64,000 bases of DNA from Pelobates cultripes (Eukaryota > Chordata > Amphibia > Anura > Pelobatidae). Below are positions 12,975 through 22,441 of this stretch, one piece after another. The DNA lies in NCBI GenBank assembly GCA_933207985.1, contig OW240916.1:130917442-130981441 (forward strand), read 5' to 3'. Numbering within the stretch: position 1 is the stretch's first letter; each line of letters begins with the position of its first letter. Under the pieces are notes generated by a model. The model saw only the letters and a program-made list of their open reading frames with translations. It did no database searches and was not told the origin of the DNA. Position numbers and translations under genes: made by a program.

Positions 12975-13200
12975 AAAGAAAAGAACTGGGAAGCCTAGAT
13001 TTGAATCCCAGTCAGACCACCTCACCTTAGAACTGGAAAACATAGGTTCGAATCCCACCTTTTGGTAAGACACTGAATGATATATATTCACCTACCTCAA
13101 ATTCTCATAGATTGTAAGCCTAGTTGAGCAGGGACTTCTTTACCTGTATTATTGTAAGGAGCTGTAATTGTAAATGTATATATGAAGAAAAAAATAAATC
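12975..13200 (+). repeat. tRNA-derived SINE with L2-like tail
   Basis: A pol III B-box-like GGTTCGAATCC lies at 13045-13055, and a second, weaker GATTTGAATCC lies about 50 bp earlier. Downstream comes ATTGTAAGCCTAGTTGAGCA (13111-13130), the conserved 3' tail of L2/CR1-type LINEs, then an A-rich end. B box plus LINE tail is the plan of MIR-like vertebrate SINEs mobilised by an L2 partner. Exact ends are uncertain. Confidence 0.72.
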
Positions 13201-13315
13201 TGAGATAAGTTATTGGTGTTTAAAATGTTTTCTATAATGACAAGTGTGTCCATGAGTAGGAGACTTTAGATGGTTGATACCTTCTTGGAAGTAAACCACT
13301 GTGGATGTTGCCCTA

Positions 13316-13659
13316 GAGAAACCTGTGGTTATGAATTAATGGCAGACTTTGGGTGCCACTGGAAGAGAGTGCATCCATTCCTTGAAAGTCCGACAGATAT
13401 ATATTTAAAGTGACTCTCCGGTGCCAGGAAAACATATCATTTTTCCTGGCACTGCAGTGCCCCTCTCCCGCCCACCCCCCATCCCATGTTGCTGAAGGGG
13501 TGGGAGGGAGAGGGGTTCTGCAGTGCCAGGAAAACAGATATGTTTTCCTGGCACCGGAGAGTCCCTTTAAATATATCTCTGTCGGACTTTCAAGGAAGGG
13601 ATGCACTTTCTTCCAGTGGCACCCAAAGTCTGCCATTAGTTCATAACCACAGGTTTCTC
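13316..13659. repeat. Palindrome, 163-bp arms, 18-nt spacer
   Basis: Arms 13316-13478 and 13497-13659 are near-perfect reverse complements, for example AACCTGTGGTTATGAA against its complement near 13640-13657. The arms include the left end of the TTAA element that starts at 13409 together with about 90 bp of its flank. Confidence 0.9.
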
Positions 13660-13882
13660 CGCGATGTCCCTCGTCTCTGGGTCGGGCTCCGCCCATGGTC
13701 TTCTCCAGCAGATATCAGCCGGCGGGGGAGACCTAATGCACATGCATGATAGACAGCTACTAGAGGAGGACTTAACCCTGCGAGGTAATTATTGCAGTTT
13801 GTAAAAACTGCAATAATTACACTTGCAGGGTTAAGGGTGGTGGGAGTTGAGCAGAAGTGGTCTGGGTGCCTGGAGTGTCACT
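13409..13882. mobile_element. TTAA-flanked non-autonomous DNA element
   Basis: It is flanked by TTAA at 13405-13408 and 13883-13886. Ends are AGTGACTCTCCGGTGCC and GGGTGCCTGGAGTGTCACT. The right part (TGCAGTTTGTAAAAACTGCA, GTGGTCTGGGTGCC) matches the element at 23536-24030. TTAA target sites are typical of piggyBac and Kolobok superfamilies; no transposase is present to decide. Confidence 0.8.
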
Positions 13883-14240
13883 TTAATGATGGCAAAATTA
13901 AGTCTGTATATGTATGTTTCTTTAACTTATTACCTTGCTTGGAAGTGCTGTCGTGGCCCACCATGCTTGTTGTTATCACGTGCACAATATAAATAAAGAA
14001 TTATTTTTAAAAGATTAAAAAGTCTGTATATGAGTCTAGTTGGCTGTGGTGCAAATCACTCTTTTGTAACAGACTCCAAGAGTGAAACCTTTCTCCAGGG
14101 ACATTATATTGAAACAGGAAATTAGTCTTTGCTAATTATTTTTCTCCACTAGGTTTCCATGGGAGTATCTTTTCTTATGTACTTACGTACTGAAGTTACT
14201 CTGGCAGTGTAACCATCATGTGTTATTTCTTTCTGAACAG

Positions 14241-14350
14241 GGCTCTTAAAAGGAAGAATCCAGCCTTATTTATTCCTGTTGTACCTCTGGGATTTGTTTT
14301 TGCATACCAGTTGGATATGGGCTATGGGACACTTATACGTAGAATGAAAG
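14241..14350 (+). CDS. PLGRKT: PLGRKT, second visible coding exon
   Basis: It encodes ALKRKNPALFIPVVPLGF, then AYQLDMGYGTLIRRMK: the short positively charged loop followed by the second membrane segment. In the human protein both ends face outside, so this hairpin anchors it in the plasma membrane. The acceptor is TTCTGAACAG at 14231-14240 and the donor is G|GTAATT at 14351. The exon starts in phase 2 and ends in phase 1, and the split Gly codon is completed by GT of the next exon at 22320. No frame lesion is visible. Confidence 0.94.
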
Positions 14351-14923
14351 GTAATTGATGTTAACATTAAATCATTGTATAGATTCTATACATATATGTT
14401 AATAATGGCCGAGACGTCATTCTGTAGATGTTGTTTCCTCCACGTATGGCCAGTCCAACACACTGCATAGACTAGTTTTGGGGATCTGATCAAATGCGTG
14501 GCTGGCGCAGCTTGCATCCGATGCTTCTCATAGAAATAATTTAATTCAGTGCTTTTTTGTTGGTTGCATCATCACCTGCTTGAGTGTTACTGAAAGACAG
14601 CCACTAGGATTTTACTTTGCAACGAAAGCAATGCATGTCCTAAAAATCATAATTTTACATTACAAGATTAAAATGACAGAACCACTGCAACCAGACCACT
14701 TGCAAAATGTATGTTTCTAATGCAGTTAAACAAGGTAGTTAAAAAAAAGAAAAGAAATTGAAATCCCTTCATACATCCTCTTCGTTTTCTGTAGCTGAAC
14801 TGCCCACCCCCTTTCTGCCCTACACAAACTTCAACGAAATGCATAATTATCCACACACGTATATAACGCACTATTCAAAGATACCAACTTGGCAACATAC
14901 ACATATATGCATTCACATCCTAA

Positions 14924-15323
14924 TGAAGTGGTCTAGGTGCCATGTGCCCCTCCTCCACCCCCACCCTTAACTCTGCAGTTGAAAAAAATTGCAGTTCTGT
15001 GGGAATGGCAATGTTTACATTGCAGAGTTAACATGCCTCTAGTAGCTGTCAGTATGACTGCCACAAGAGGTGCTTCCTTAAAATAGCAAAGTAAAACCCT
15101 CCTATTTTAGTCAGGAGACTATCTGATCGGCACAGCACGGGATGTTGTTGCACATGAGCACTAGCCTACACAATGCTTTCTCATGAGACAGCATTGGATT
15201 GGCTGAGATCATCAACATTGATGATCACAGCCAAAGACGTGGGGCTTCACAAAGGGATAAAAGGTAGGTTCCGCTTTTAACAAGGGTACTGTAGCGTTAG
15301 GTATACAAATATATAGTGTTCCT
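14924..15323 (-). mobile_element. TTAA-type short element, reverse orientation
   Basis: The right end ATATAGTGTTCCT is followed by TTAA at 15324-15327. Internal stretches AAGTGGTCTAGGTGCC, CCTCTAGTAGCTGTCA and ATTGGATTGGCTGAGATCAT match other members of this family in the window. The left end is not sharply defined. Confidence 0.7.
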
Positions 15324-15867
15324 TTAATGCCTGAATTGCTGCCTCCCCAAGAGCTGCCTGGGTTCAATGGACCTACCTGGGCCCATTATATGTCAGCTCT
15401 GCTTATTTAGATATGTGTTTAGTGAATATCCTCTAAACATATTTGTACCTATGAAAACAGATAGTGGTAAAATTATAAAGCCATATAACCTTATTAAACA
15501 GGTTAACAAGTACTGGATACTTTGCAAATTATACGAATGAAAAAATGACAATAATGTTGAACTTTAAAGAGTTCCAAGTCAGCATGCTTTTCTTTTAGTA
15601 TCCATATTGAAAGAAGAAAAGGTGTTTGGACACACACAAGTGGCTTGAGAGAGGTTCTTACACGGAGCCAAAACTTTGTCATTCTGTTCTAAAGTCTGTA
15701 CTTTTGGTCAAACTCGTGTAAGCCCTTATACCTTGTATTTTTCATTATATGGATAGGGGCTTGTAGCCTCCCCAGTCTGTGAAGCACCACAGGATTAATC
15801 CTATTAGTTTTTTAGTGAGTGCTGTTCCATCCTTGATACTGTTTCTTCAGTCTTCATGTGAGGTCCC

Positions 15868-16837
15868 TGTAACGGCTACCCTGGTAGAGAGAGGGTATCG
15901 GCCGTTGGAGACGTCCTTTTCCCCTGCAAGTTGCTGTGGAGAAGTAAGCTGGTATAATCCCATTCACGATATCCAGAGTAAAAGTCAGGTTCAGCTGTAG
16001 CAGGAGCAGAATAACATTCCCAAATAATCCCCTTCCAAGAACGAGACAAGGCTACGTTTTGCAGGGTCAAGAAGATCTGAGGTCTGGGAGAACCAGCCTG
16101 CTTTTATTAGGAACAAGTACACACAGGACACTCCCAGGGGGAGGATGAAAATAACCAATTACACACAGGGTAACACCCCCACGTCTCCTCCCCTCAGATA
16201 AACATATAACATAATTATAACGTACATAAATTTACCCACATTCTGGATGTACCCCAAAAACAGGGGGTACACCTTTAAGTCCAGCACCGCTTAATAGCTA
16301 CCACTCAGGGGAATAACATATTCAAATTTCACGTCATTCGGTTGTGGGGTTCGGGAGTTATGGGTCTTTGAAGTTTTGACCGACCGCACAGGATTTTCAG
16401 CCGAAAAGAGTTCCACAAGTTTTGGCCTTGCGGTCGGTCCCCGTTCGTGAATAAAAACCCCACGAACCCCTTGCCCTCCACAGTAATCCTGCCGTTCGCC
16501 TGAATCCCCATGCATGCTTAAACAAAACTACCGAACGGCCGGTCGTTCGGTAGTTTCAGCACGAACTTACGAGCTCCTGGAGGTCTCAGCGGCGTTCGCC
16601 TGTTTGCGCATCCGTTTTTAGTTCCATGAGTTCACAGGCAAACACCGCCGTTCGTGCGTAAGATGGCCGCGAACACGTGTAAAGTCCCGAAATGGCGGCC
16701 ACCTATTCTCAGACAAAGGGATTCGTCTGAACCAGGCGAACGGCTGTATTCTCCAGTAATGGTATTCCCTTGCAATAATTTCGCCATTTTCACTGTTTTA
16801 GTCCACAGGGCTTTGGTGCTGGTGAAGTCCTGTTACA
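15868..16837 (-). mobile_element. Solo LTR, 970 bp
   Basis: It begins TGTAACGG and ends GTTACA, with a perfect 5-bp duplication GTCCC at 15863-15867 and 16838-16842. TG...CA ends, a 5-bp duplication and no internal coding region indicate a solo LTR left by recombination. The polyadenylation signal (CTAATAAAAGC on the minus strand, near 16108) gives the orientation. Parts such as ACTACCGAACG and GACCGACCGCAAG resemble the LTR at 59738-62526, so they are distant relatives. The superfamily (Ty3-like or endogenous retrovirus) cannot be settled without internal sequence. Confidence 0.88.
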
Positions 16838-17794
16838 GTCCCTATCTTATTTCTGACAGAAGGATACTGACACATTGCTGACCACATTGGCTTTCCACTA
16901 GTTGCTTTAGAAATCTAAGCATTCTGAAAAGGCTCAATTGTAAGGGTGGCACTATGACATACATGGCTCCCAGATTAGTGGGAGTTGCTTTTCAGCTGCT
17001 TTCATTAAAATGGCAGCATGTGCTGTTGGGAAGTATAACTCTCACTAATTATGTCCTAGTCTGGCCGAGATAAGGGCCCCAGACTGCATGGTGGTGATTT
17101 ATTAAAGGGACACTATAGTCACCAAAACAACTTTAGCTTAATGAAGCAGTTGTGGTGTATTGATCATGCCTCTTCTGTCTCACGGTTAATTATCTGCAAG
17201 TTAGGAGTTAAATCACTTTGTTTATACAGCTTTAGTCACACTTCCCTGCATGTGCCTTACTAAACACTTCCTGTAAAGAGTCATCTAATGTGTACACTTT
17301 ATTGCAAATTATGTTTTATTTAAAATAAATTATCTCCTGCTCTGTTAATAGCATGCTAGTCCATGTAGGAACCTCCTTTATGTCATTAAAGTTCTATTGA
17401 CTGAGCGCAGGAGATAAAAACTATTAAATGAAGTAAGGTGATTGAAAATTAAACCATTTTTTTCATGCAGGCTGTGTCCATCACAGCCAGGGGAGGTGTG
17501 GTAATGGCTGCATAAACAGAAACAAAAGTGATTTAACCCCTTAAGGATTGAGCCAAATGTACACGTTCACCTCTTTCATATTATGTGCACCCACACTACT
17601 TATATATAATTTTATTCAGGGGAAACAGGGCTTTCATTTAACATCAAATATTTAGGTATGAAACATAATTTAATATTAATATTAATATAAAAAAATGGCA
17701 GAAAATAAGATTTATTTTTTTTTAAATTAGTTCTACGTGACATTTTAACTGTGAATGTCATAATACTGTTTGCTTTTACTGCAATAAAATACAC

Positions 17795-18660
17795 ATATTT
17801 GTATTCAGCGATGTCTCACGTGTAAAACAGTACTCCCTATGTACAGTTTTTATGGTGTTTAGGGAAGTTACAGGGTCAAATACAGCATGTTACATTTTTC
17901 AGTTTTTTCACATTGAAATTCCCCAGATTGGTTACATTGCCTTTGAGACCGTATGCTAGCCCAGGAATGAGAATTACCCCCATGATGGCATACCATTTGC
18001 AAAAGTAGACAACCCAAGGTATTGCAAATGGGGGTATGTCCAGTCTTTTTTAGTGGCCACTTGTTCACAAACACTAGCCAAAGTTAGTGTTAATATTTGT
18101 TTGTGTGTGAAAAATGCAAAAAACTAATTTGAATGCCAATTTTGGCCAGTGTTTGTGACTAAGTGGCTACTAAAAAAGACTGGACATACCCCATTTGCAA
18201 TACCTTGGGTTGTCTACTATTGCAAATGGTATGCCATCAAAGGGGTAATTTTCATTTCTGGGCTACCATATGGTCTCAAATGCAATGTAACCAATCTGGC
18301 AAATTTCAGTGTGAAAAAACTGAAACGCAAGCCTTATATTTGACTGTAACTTTTGAAAACACCGTAAAACCTGTACATGAGGGGTACTGTTCTACTCGGG
18401 AGACTTCGCTGAACATAAATATTGGTTTTTCAAAACAGTAAACCGTATCACAACAATTATATCATCCGTGTAAGTGCCATTTGTGTGTGAAAAATGCAAA
18501 CAATGGAACTTTCACTGACGATATCATTGTTGTGATACATTTGACTGTTTTGAAACACTAATATTTGTGTTCTTCCGAGTAAAACAGTACCCCACATGTA
18601 CAGGTTTTATGGTGTCTTGGAAAGTTACAGGGTTAAAAATAGTTCTAGCAAATTAAACTC
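17795..18660. repeat. Alternating inverted satellite-like units
   Basis: About 310-bp arms at 17795-18110 and 18125-18435 are imperfect reverse complements, meeting near 18118. A second turn near 18500 leads to a third unit (18510-18655). Shared words are CCAGATTGGTTACATTGCCT, GTAGACAACCCA and GTACAGGTTTTATGGTGT. Related direct units occur at 37230-37950 and 59270-59590. Short open frames through it are mirror copies of each other and not genes. Confidence 0.85.
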
Positions 18661-18758
18661 CCTGGACTTTTGGCCTGGGTTGTCAGGCAGGTCCCGCAAA
18701 TTGTAAGTAATAAAATGACCTAATTATGTAAAATATTACATAAATATATACATAGAAT

Positions 18759-18763
<5 letters not shown>

Positions 18764-18806
<43 letters not shown>
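18764..18806. repeat. (TA)n microsatellite
   Basis: A pure TA run beside the palindrome at 18882. A similar run, with TG repeats, lies at 19142-19227. Confidence 0.9.
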
Positions 18807-18811
<5 letters not shown>

Positions 18812-18881
18812 AACAATTAATTCCTGCACTCACGCTGAATTTTCCCTTCACGACCGGGTGCCAACCATATATAGCCAAAAA

Positions 18882-19135
18882 ATATAAAAAATATAAATTA
18901 ATGGTTGCACTCACGGTTTTTCCAAGTAAAAGTCCAAAGTTTATTGTCAATTCATAAAAACTGCGATCAACGTTTCAGTCCTTCCATGAGGACTTTCATC
19001 AGGATCATAAAATGTTTTTATGATCCTGATGAAAGTCCTCATGGAAGGACTGAAACGTTGATCGCAGTTTTTATGAATTGACAATAAACTTTGGACTTTT
19101 ACTTGGAAAAACCGTGAGTGCAACCATTAATTTAT

Positions 19136-19146
<11 letters not shown>
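18882..19146. repeat. Perfect palindrome, 131-bp arms, hammerhead-like core in each
   Basis: Arms 18882-19012 and 19016-19146 are exact reverse complements around a 3-nt spacer. On the plus strand, CTGATGA (19026-19032), a 6-bp helix AGTCCT/AGGACT with a 6-nt loop, and GAAAC (19052-19056) follow the hammerhead ribozyme core order. GATC/GATC could form stem I. The left arm has the same on the minus strand. Then come AATAAACTTTGGACTTTTAC and GTGAGTGCAACC. Penelope-like elements carry hammerheads in terminal repeats and often have fold-back ends, so a PLE origin is likely. Confidence 0.72.
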
Positions 19147-19174
<28 letters not shown>

Positions 19175-19182
19175 GTGTGCGC

Positions 19183-19233
<51 letters not shown>

Positions 19234-19255
19234 TAATTATTTTTATTTATATATA

Positions 19256-20305
19256 GGTATATGTATAGTGATATTACATGGTTACATAGCTGAAAAGAGA
19301 CTTGCGTCCATCACGTTCAGCCTTCCTCACATATGTTTTTGCTGTTGATCCAAAAGAAGGCAAAAAACCTAGGCAGAAGCACCAATTTTGCCACAAACTA
19401 GGAAAAAAATCCTTCTTGACCCCAAAATAGCAGTCAGATGTCTCCTTGGATCAAGCAGCTATTACCCCACTAATTAGAAATGATATCCCTGTATGTTATG
19501 TTTTTGCAAGTATTTATCCAATTGCAGTTTAAAAATCTGGAATGACTCTGACAAAACCACCTCTTCAGGCAGAGAATTCCATATCCTTATTGCTCTTACG
19601 GTAAAAAAAACTTTTTTGCCTTAGATGAAATCTCCTTTCTTCCAGCCTAAATGTGTGACTTTGTGTCCTATGTATAGCCCTGTTTATGAATAGGTTTCCA
19701 GATAAAGGTTTGTACTGGCCCCGAATATATTTGTATAATGTTATCATATCCCCTCTCAGGCGCCATTTTTCCAAACTAAACAGATTTAATTTTTTTAACC
19801 TTTCTTCATAACTAAAATGCTTCATTCCTTTTATCAATTTTGTAGCTCGTCTCTGGACTTTTTCTAGTGCCATAATATCTTTCTTTAGAACAGGCGCCCA
19901 AAATTGCACAGCATATTTAAGGAGTGGTCTTACCAGCGATTTATAAAGAGGCAAAATTATATTTGAATCCCGCGAATTTATGCCCCTATTTATACATGAC
20001 AAAACCTTACTGGCTTTAGCAACTGCAGGTTGACATTGCATATTGCTGCCTAATTTGTTTTCTATAACTATTTCCAAATTCTTCTCGTGTGTGGTTATCC
20101 TTAGTTCACTACCATTTAGGGTGTAAATTGCTTGTGCATTCTTAACCCCGAAGTGCATAACTTTGCATTTCTCTACGTTAAATTTCATCTGCCATTTTAG
20201 TGCCCAGTCCCCCCATTCTATCCAAATCCCTCTGCAGCAAAGCAATATCCTGCTCACATTTCATTACTTTACAAAGTTTTGTGTCGTCTGCAAACACCGA
20301 TACAT
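19256..20305 (-). mobile_element. 5'-truncated CR1 LINE fragment
   Basis: The 3' end at 19256-19310 (minus-strand reading GATGGACGCAAGTCTCTTTT then CAGCTATGTAACCATG) is the CR1-type tail also seen at 7386-7452. The coding part runs leftward from about 20305, where AT-rich sequence truncates it. Confidence 0.85.
19565..20300 (-). pseudogene. CR1 reverse transcriptase C-terminal part
   Basis: The fragment begins just before the RT catalytic block FADDTKLCKV (near 20290), continues LLQRDLDRMG, then after a one-base frameshift near 20210 DWALKWQMKFNVEKCKVMHF, KVLSCINRGI, LPLYKSLVRPLLKYAVQFWA, KVQRRATKLIKGM and SYEERLKKLNLFSLEKWRLR. These are hallmark CR1 sequences. The endonuclease and most of the RT are missing, so it is a dead 5'-truncated copy. 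Confidence 0.9.
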
Positions 20306-20576
20306 GGCGTATACGTATATACTTATATATATTATTTAGTTCTACGTGTATTTTGATATCTTTATATATTTTAAAATACAGTTAGAACGAAATTACACAT
20401 ATATATTTTTATTTTATTTTTAACGTATTTACATATATATTTATTTTATATTATATATAAATATATATTGTTTCAATATCATTCTACATGTATTTTGATA
20501 TAAATATATATTTATAATTATATAATATTTAATTACACTTAGACTGTGTTTGTGTATGTATGTATGTATATGTGTG

Positions 20577-20660
20577 TATATATATATATATACTTAGATC
20601 ATATATATAATATATATATATATATATGATCTAAGTATATATTTTATTTTAAATCTTTTA
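20577..20660. repeat. AT-rich palindrome and microsatellite
   Basis: ATACTTAGATCATATATA and its complement TATATATGATCTAAGTAT flank a TA core, forming a short hairpin. Confidence 0.75.
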
Positions 20661-21823
20661 TTTAAAATTTTTCAGGCAGCAAGGGGAGTACCTGTCATTC
20701 CAGGCACCCCCCCTGCTGGCATTGCAAGGACCTCACGATCACATGGCCCTGGAGGTCCGGAACGGATGCAGGGGGACTCCCTGGGATGCCAGGTAAGTAC
20801 CCCCAACGCGATCGGTGGCGTGGGAACGCTGGCAACCGGGTAAGTACATAGGATGGTGGGGACGTGCTATGCCGCCCCTGGTGTTTAGAGACCCGGGTCT
20901 CCAAGGACGGCATAGCATATATGGGGTTAACTCCTAAATGTCAGAGAATTGAGCAGTGAGACTGCAGGAGCATGATCTATACATATAAACTACTTTATTT
21001 TTCATGACTATAGTGTCCCTATAATCATTACATATTCAATACGGGAAATACTTGCACCTAAGACATTCCCATCAATGCAGTTAAAGATGTTCTTCCCATC
21101 AAAACTTCTATTCAAGATGGGCCCAATATATATGATTAGTTGGGGGGGTTCTTTGTTTGTAGGGGGTGTTTTTGTATTTTTTTCTTTACCATTTTTTTTT
21201 TTCTGGTACTACCAACTATATTTTTGCTCTAAGGCCACTAGCTCTCCAGATCAAATAGTTCCTGGCATCTGACCTCCTATGTGTCTCATTACCACCTGCA
21301 CTTGGAAGTTATTTTCTATTTTTGTATTACAGACTTAAGTATAATATTTGTTGAATAGCCTATCAGTTTTACAAAGCAGTGATGGCTGAACATTAAACCT
21401 AGATTTTTATTCATTAGATGCTTACTGTCATATTATATTTATTGTATTGTAATACTTATTTTCTAGCCATCTCATTTTAGCAAAAATGTGTATGCTGCAA
21501 GTCCTACATAACCATAACAGATTCATGCTGAGGACAAGTCAATAAAATAGATTTTCCTACATTGAAAATGAAACATTTTGAAATATGGTAAAAACAATGA
21601 GAACGTCTTAATTTCAAAGTATGTATCAGGATACTCTTTAGAATTAATACTGCCTCAGGCCAACAATTGTATTTTGCTTCACATTCAGTAATTATTGTAT
21701 CCTCTTATACAGCCAGATCTGGTGGTTCATGTTTGTGTAAACAACCGAACGTTCTAGTCTTCATTCTCTGCTTTGGCCCTAATAAAACTAACAGTGCAGG
21801 TATTTTTAAACAGGGTGTATTAA

Positions 21824-22250
21824 AAGAACACTCTCCCTAAAGCACTTACACTTGCTTTATGTGTGAAGAGTGTGACCTCTTATTTATTTATTTAATTTTC
21901 ATTCTACAAAAAGTGTAGATCTTGATAGAAAATTACACTTTTATAAATTAACCTTGTTACACCCCCTGGCTATCAATCTGACAACCGGTCCTGTTACTTT
22001 CTGGTTGTTTAGCTCAAGAGGCAGCAATTGCCCTCAGCAACTGCCTTGCAAAGACTTCTCATTGAGCTGCATTGGGAAGTCTGTGATTGGACAGCAACAG
22101 AAAGTCTAAGATTGGTTAGAAGGGGAGGGCTTGCAAAGGTTTCTTACAAGAGAACTGCAGGTTTTGCAAGCTGTTTTTCGAAATATCCCCAATCATAAGT
22201 ATGCATGGTTTCCTGAGGGGTATATTTGCAAAGTATTGATTTTTTTTAAA
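21824..22250. mobile_element. TTAA-type short element
   Basis: TTAA at 21820-21823 is followed by AAGAACACTCTCCC. Internal words GCTCAAGAGGCAGCAATTGC, CTTCTCATTGAGCTGCATTG and TTTTGCAAGCTGTTTTT recur at 57889-58288, so both are one family. The right end is not resolved. Confidence 0.68.
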
Positions 22251-22319
22251 TATTTTTTTTTTTATTTACCCAAGTTGTTATTGGAAATATTTTCTATTTA
22301 TTTGTTTTCCACGCTTTAG

Positions 22320-22441
22320 GTGAAGCTGAGAATATTATTGAGAAGGAAAACAGCTTGCTAGCTCTTCCGAATGGTTTACCGACTTTTGAAAGCATTGAGA
22401 AAACCAGGAAGGCTCAGAGGAAGTTCTCCATAGATGAATAG
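22320..22441 (+). CDS. PLGRKT: PLGRKT, terminal coding exon
   Basis: The acceptor TTTCCACGCTTTAG precedes GT, which completes the Gly codon from the 14241-14350 exon. The exon encodes GEAENIIEKENSLLALPNG, then LPTFESIEKTRKAQRKFS and ends IDE with TAG at 22439-22441. This is the extracellular C-terminal tail. In mammals the last residue is Lys, the plasminogen Kringle-binding residue that gives the protein its name; here it is Glu (GAA, 22436-22438). A single A-to-G change from AAA would explain it. FESIEK and the rest of the tail are well conserved, arguing against general decay. Confidence 0.94.

Larger units (their letters stand above)
12690..14240. other. PLGRKT intron with SINE and palindromic TTAA element
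   Basis: The intron begins with GTTTGT and ends with a pyrimidine tract and ACAG. It contains a tRNA-derived SINE (about 12975-13200), a 163-bp-arm palindrome (13316-13659) and a TTAA-flanked element (13409-13882), listed separately. Confidence 0.85.
17537..20926. mobile_element. Inner TTAA element with satellites, palindrome and LINE
   Basis: Flanked by TTAA at 17533-17536 and 20927-20930, starting CCCCTTAAGGATTGAGCC and ending ATATGGGG. Inside are inverted satellite units (17795-18660), a PLE-like palindrome (18882-19146), a CR1 fragment (19256-20305) and AT-rich microsatellites. The GC-rich terminal part (20670-20926: GATCACATGGCC, GGCATAGCA) resembles 45680-45790 and 58486-58780. No transposase frame is present. 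Similar start sequences are at 36186 and 58486. Confidence 0.75.
17106..21020. mobile_element. TTAA-flanked element split by a second TTAA element
   Basis: The left end AGGGACACTATAGTCACC follows TTAA at 17102-17105. The right end ACTATAGTGTCCCT precedes ATAA (a mutated TTAA) at 21021-21024. Its sequence breaks at 17536 (GTGATTTAA) and resumes at 20927 (TTAACTCCTAAATGTCAGAG), showing the insertion of 17537-20926. Confidence 0.82.
14351..22319. other. Large PLGRKT intron packed with repeats
   Basis: About 8 kb from GTAATT to TTTAG. It holds a TTAA element (14924-15323), a solo LTR (15868-16837), the nested TTAA complex (17106-21020) and another TTAA element (21824-22250), each listed separately. 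The remaining pieces (14351-14920, 15328-15862, 16843-17100, 21025-21819) show nothing I can assign. Confidence 0.85.

Noticed and set aside
13045..13055. Possible tRNA gene from GGTTCGAATCC
   Set aside because: No matching A box, anticodon arm or acceptor stem. The LINE-like tail shows it is a SINE.
13313..13749. Three similar open frames on opposite strands
   Set aside because: They are mirror translations of the 163-bp palindrome.
17868..18441. Similar peptides on both strands (for example CNTLGCLLLQMVCH)
   Set aside because: Products of inverted satellite units; the same words recur at 37230-37833 in altered form.
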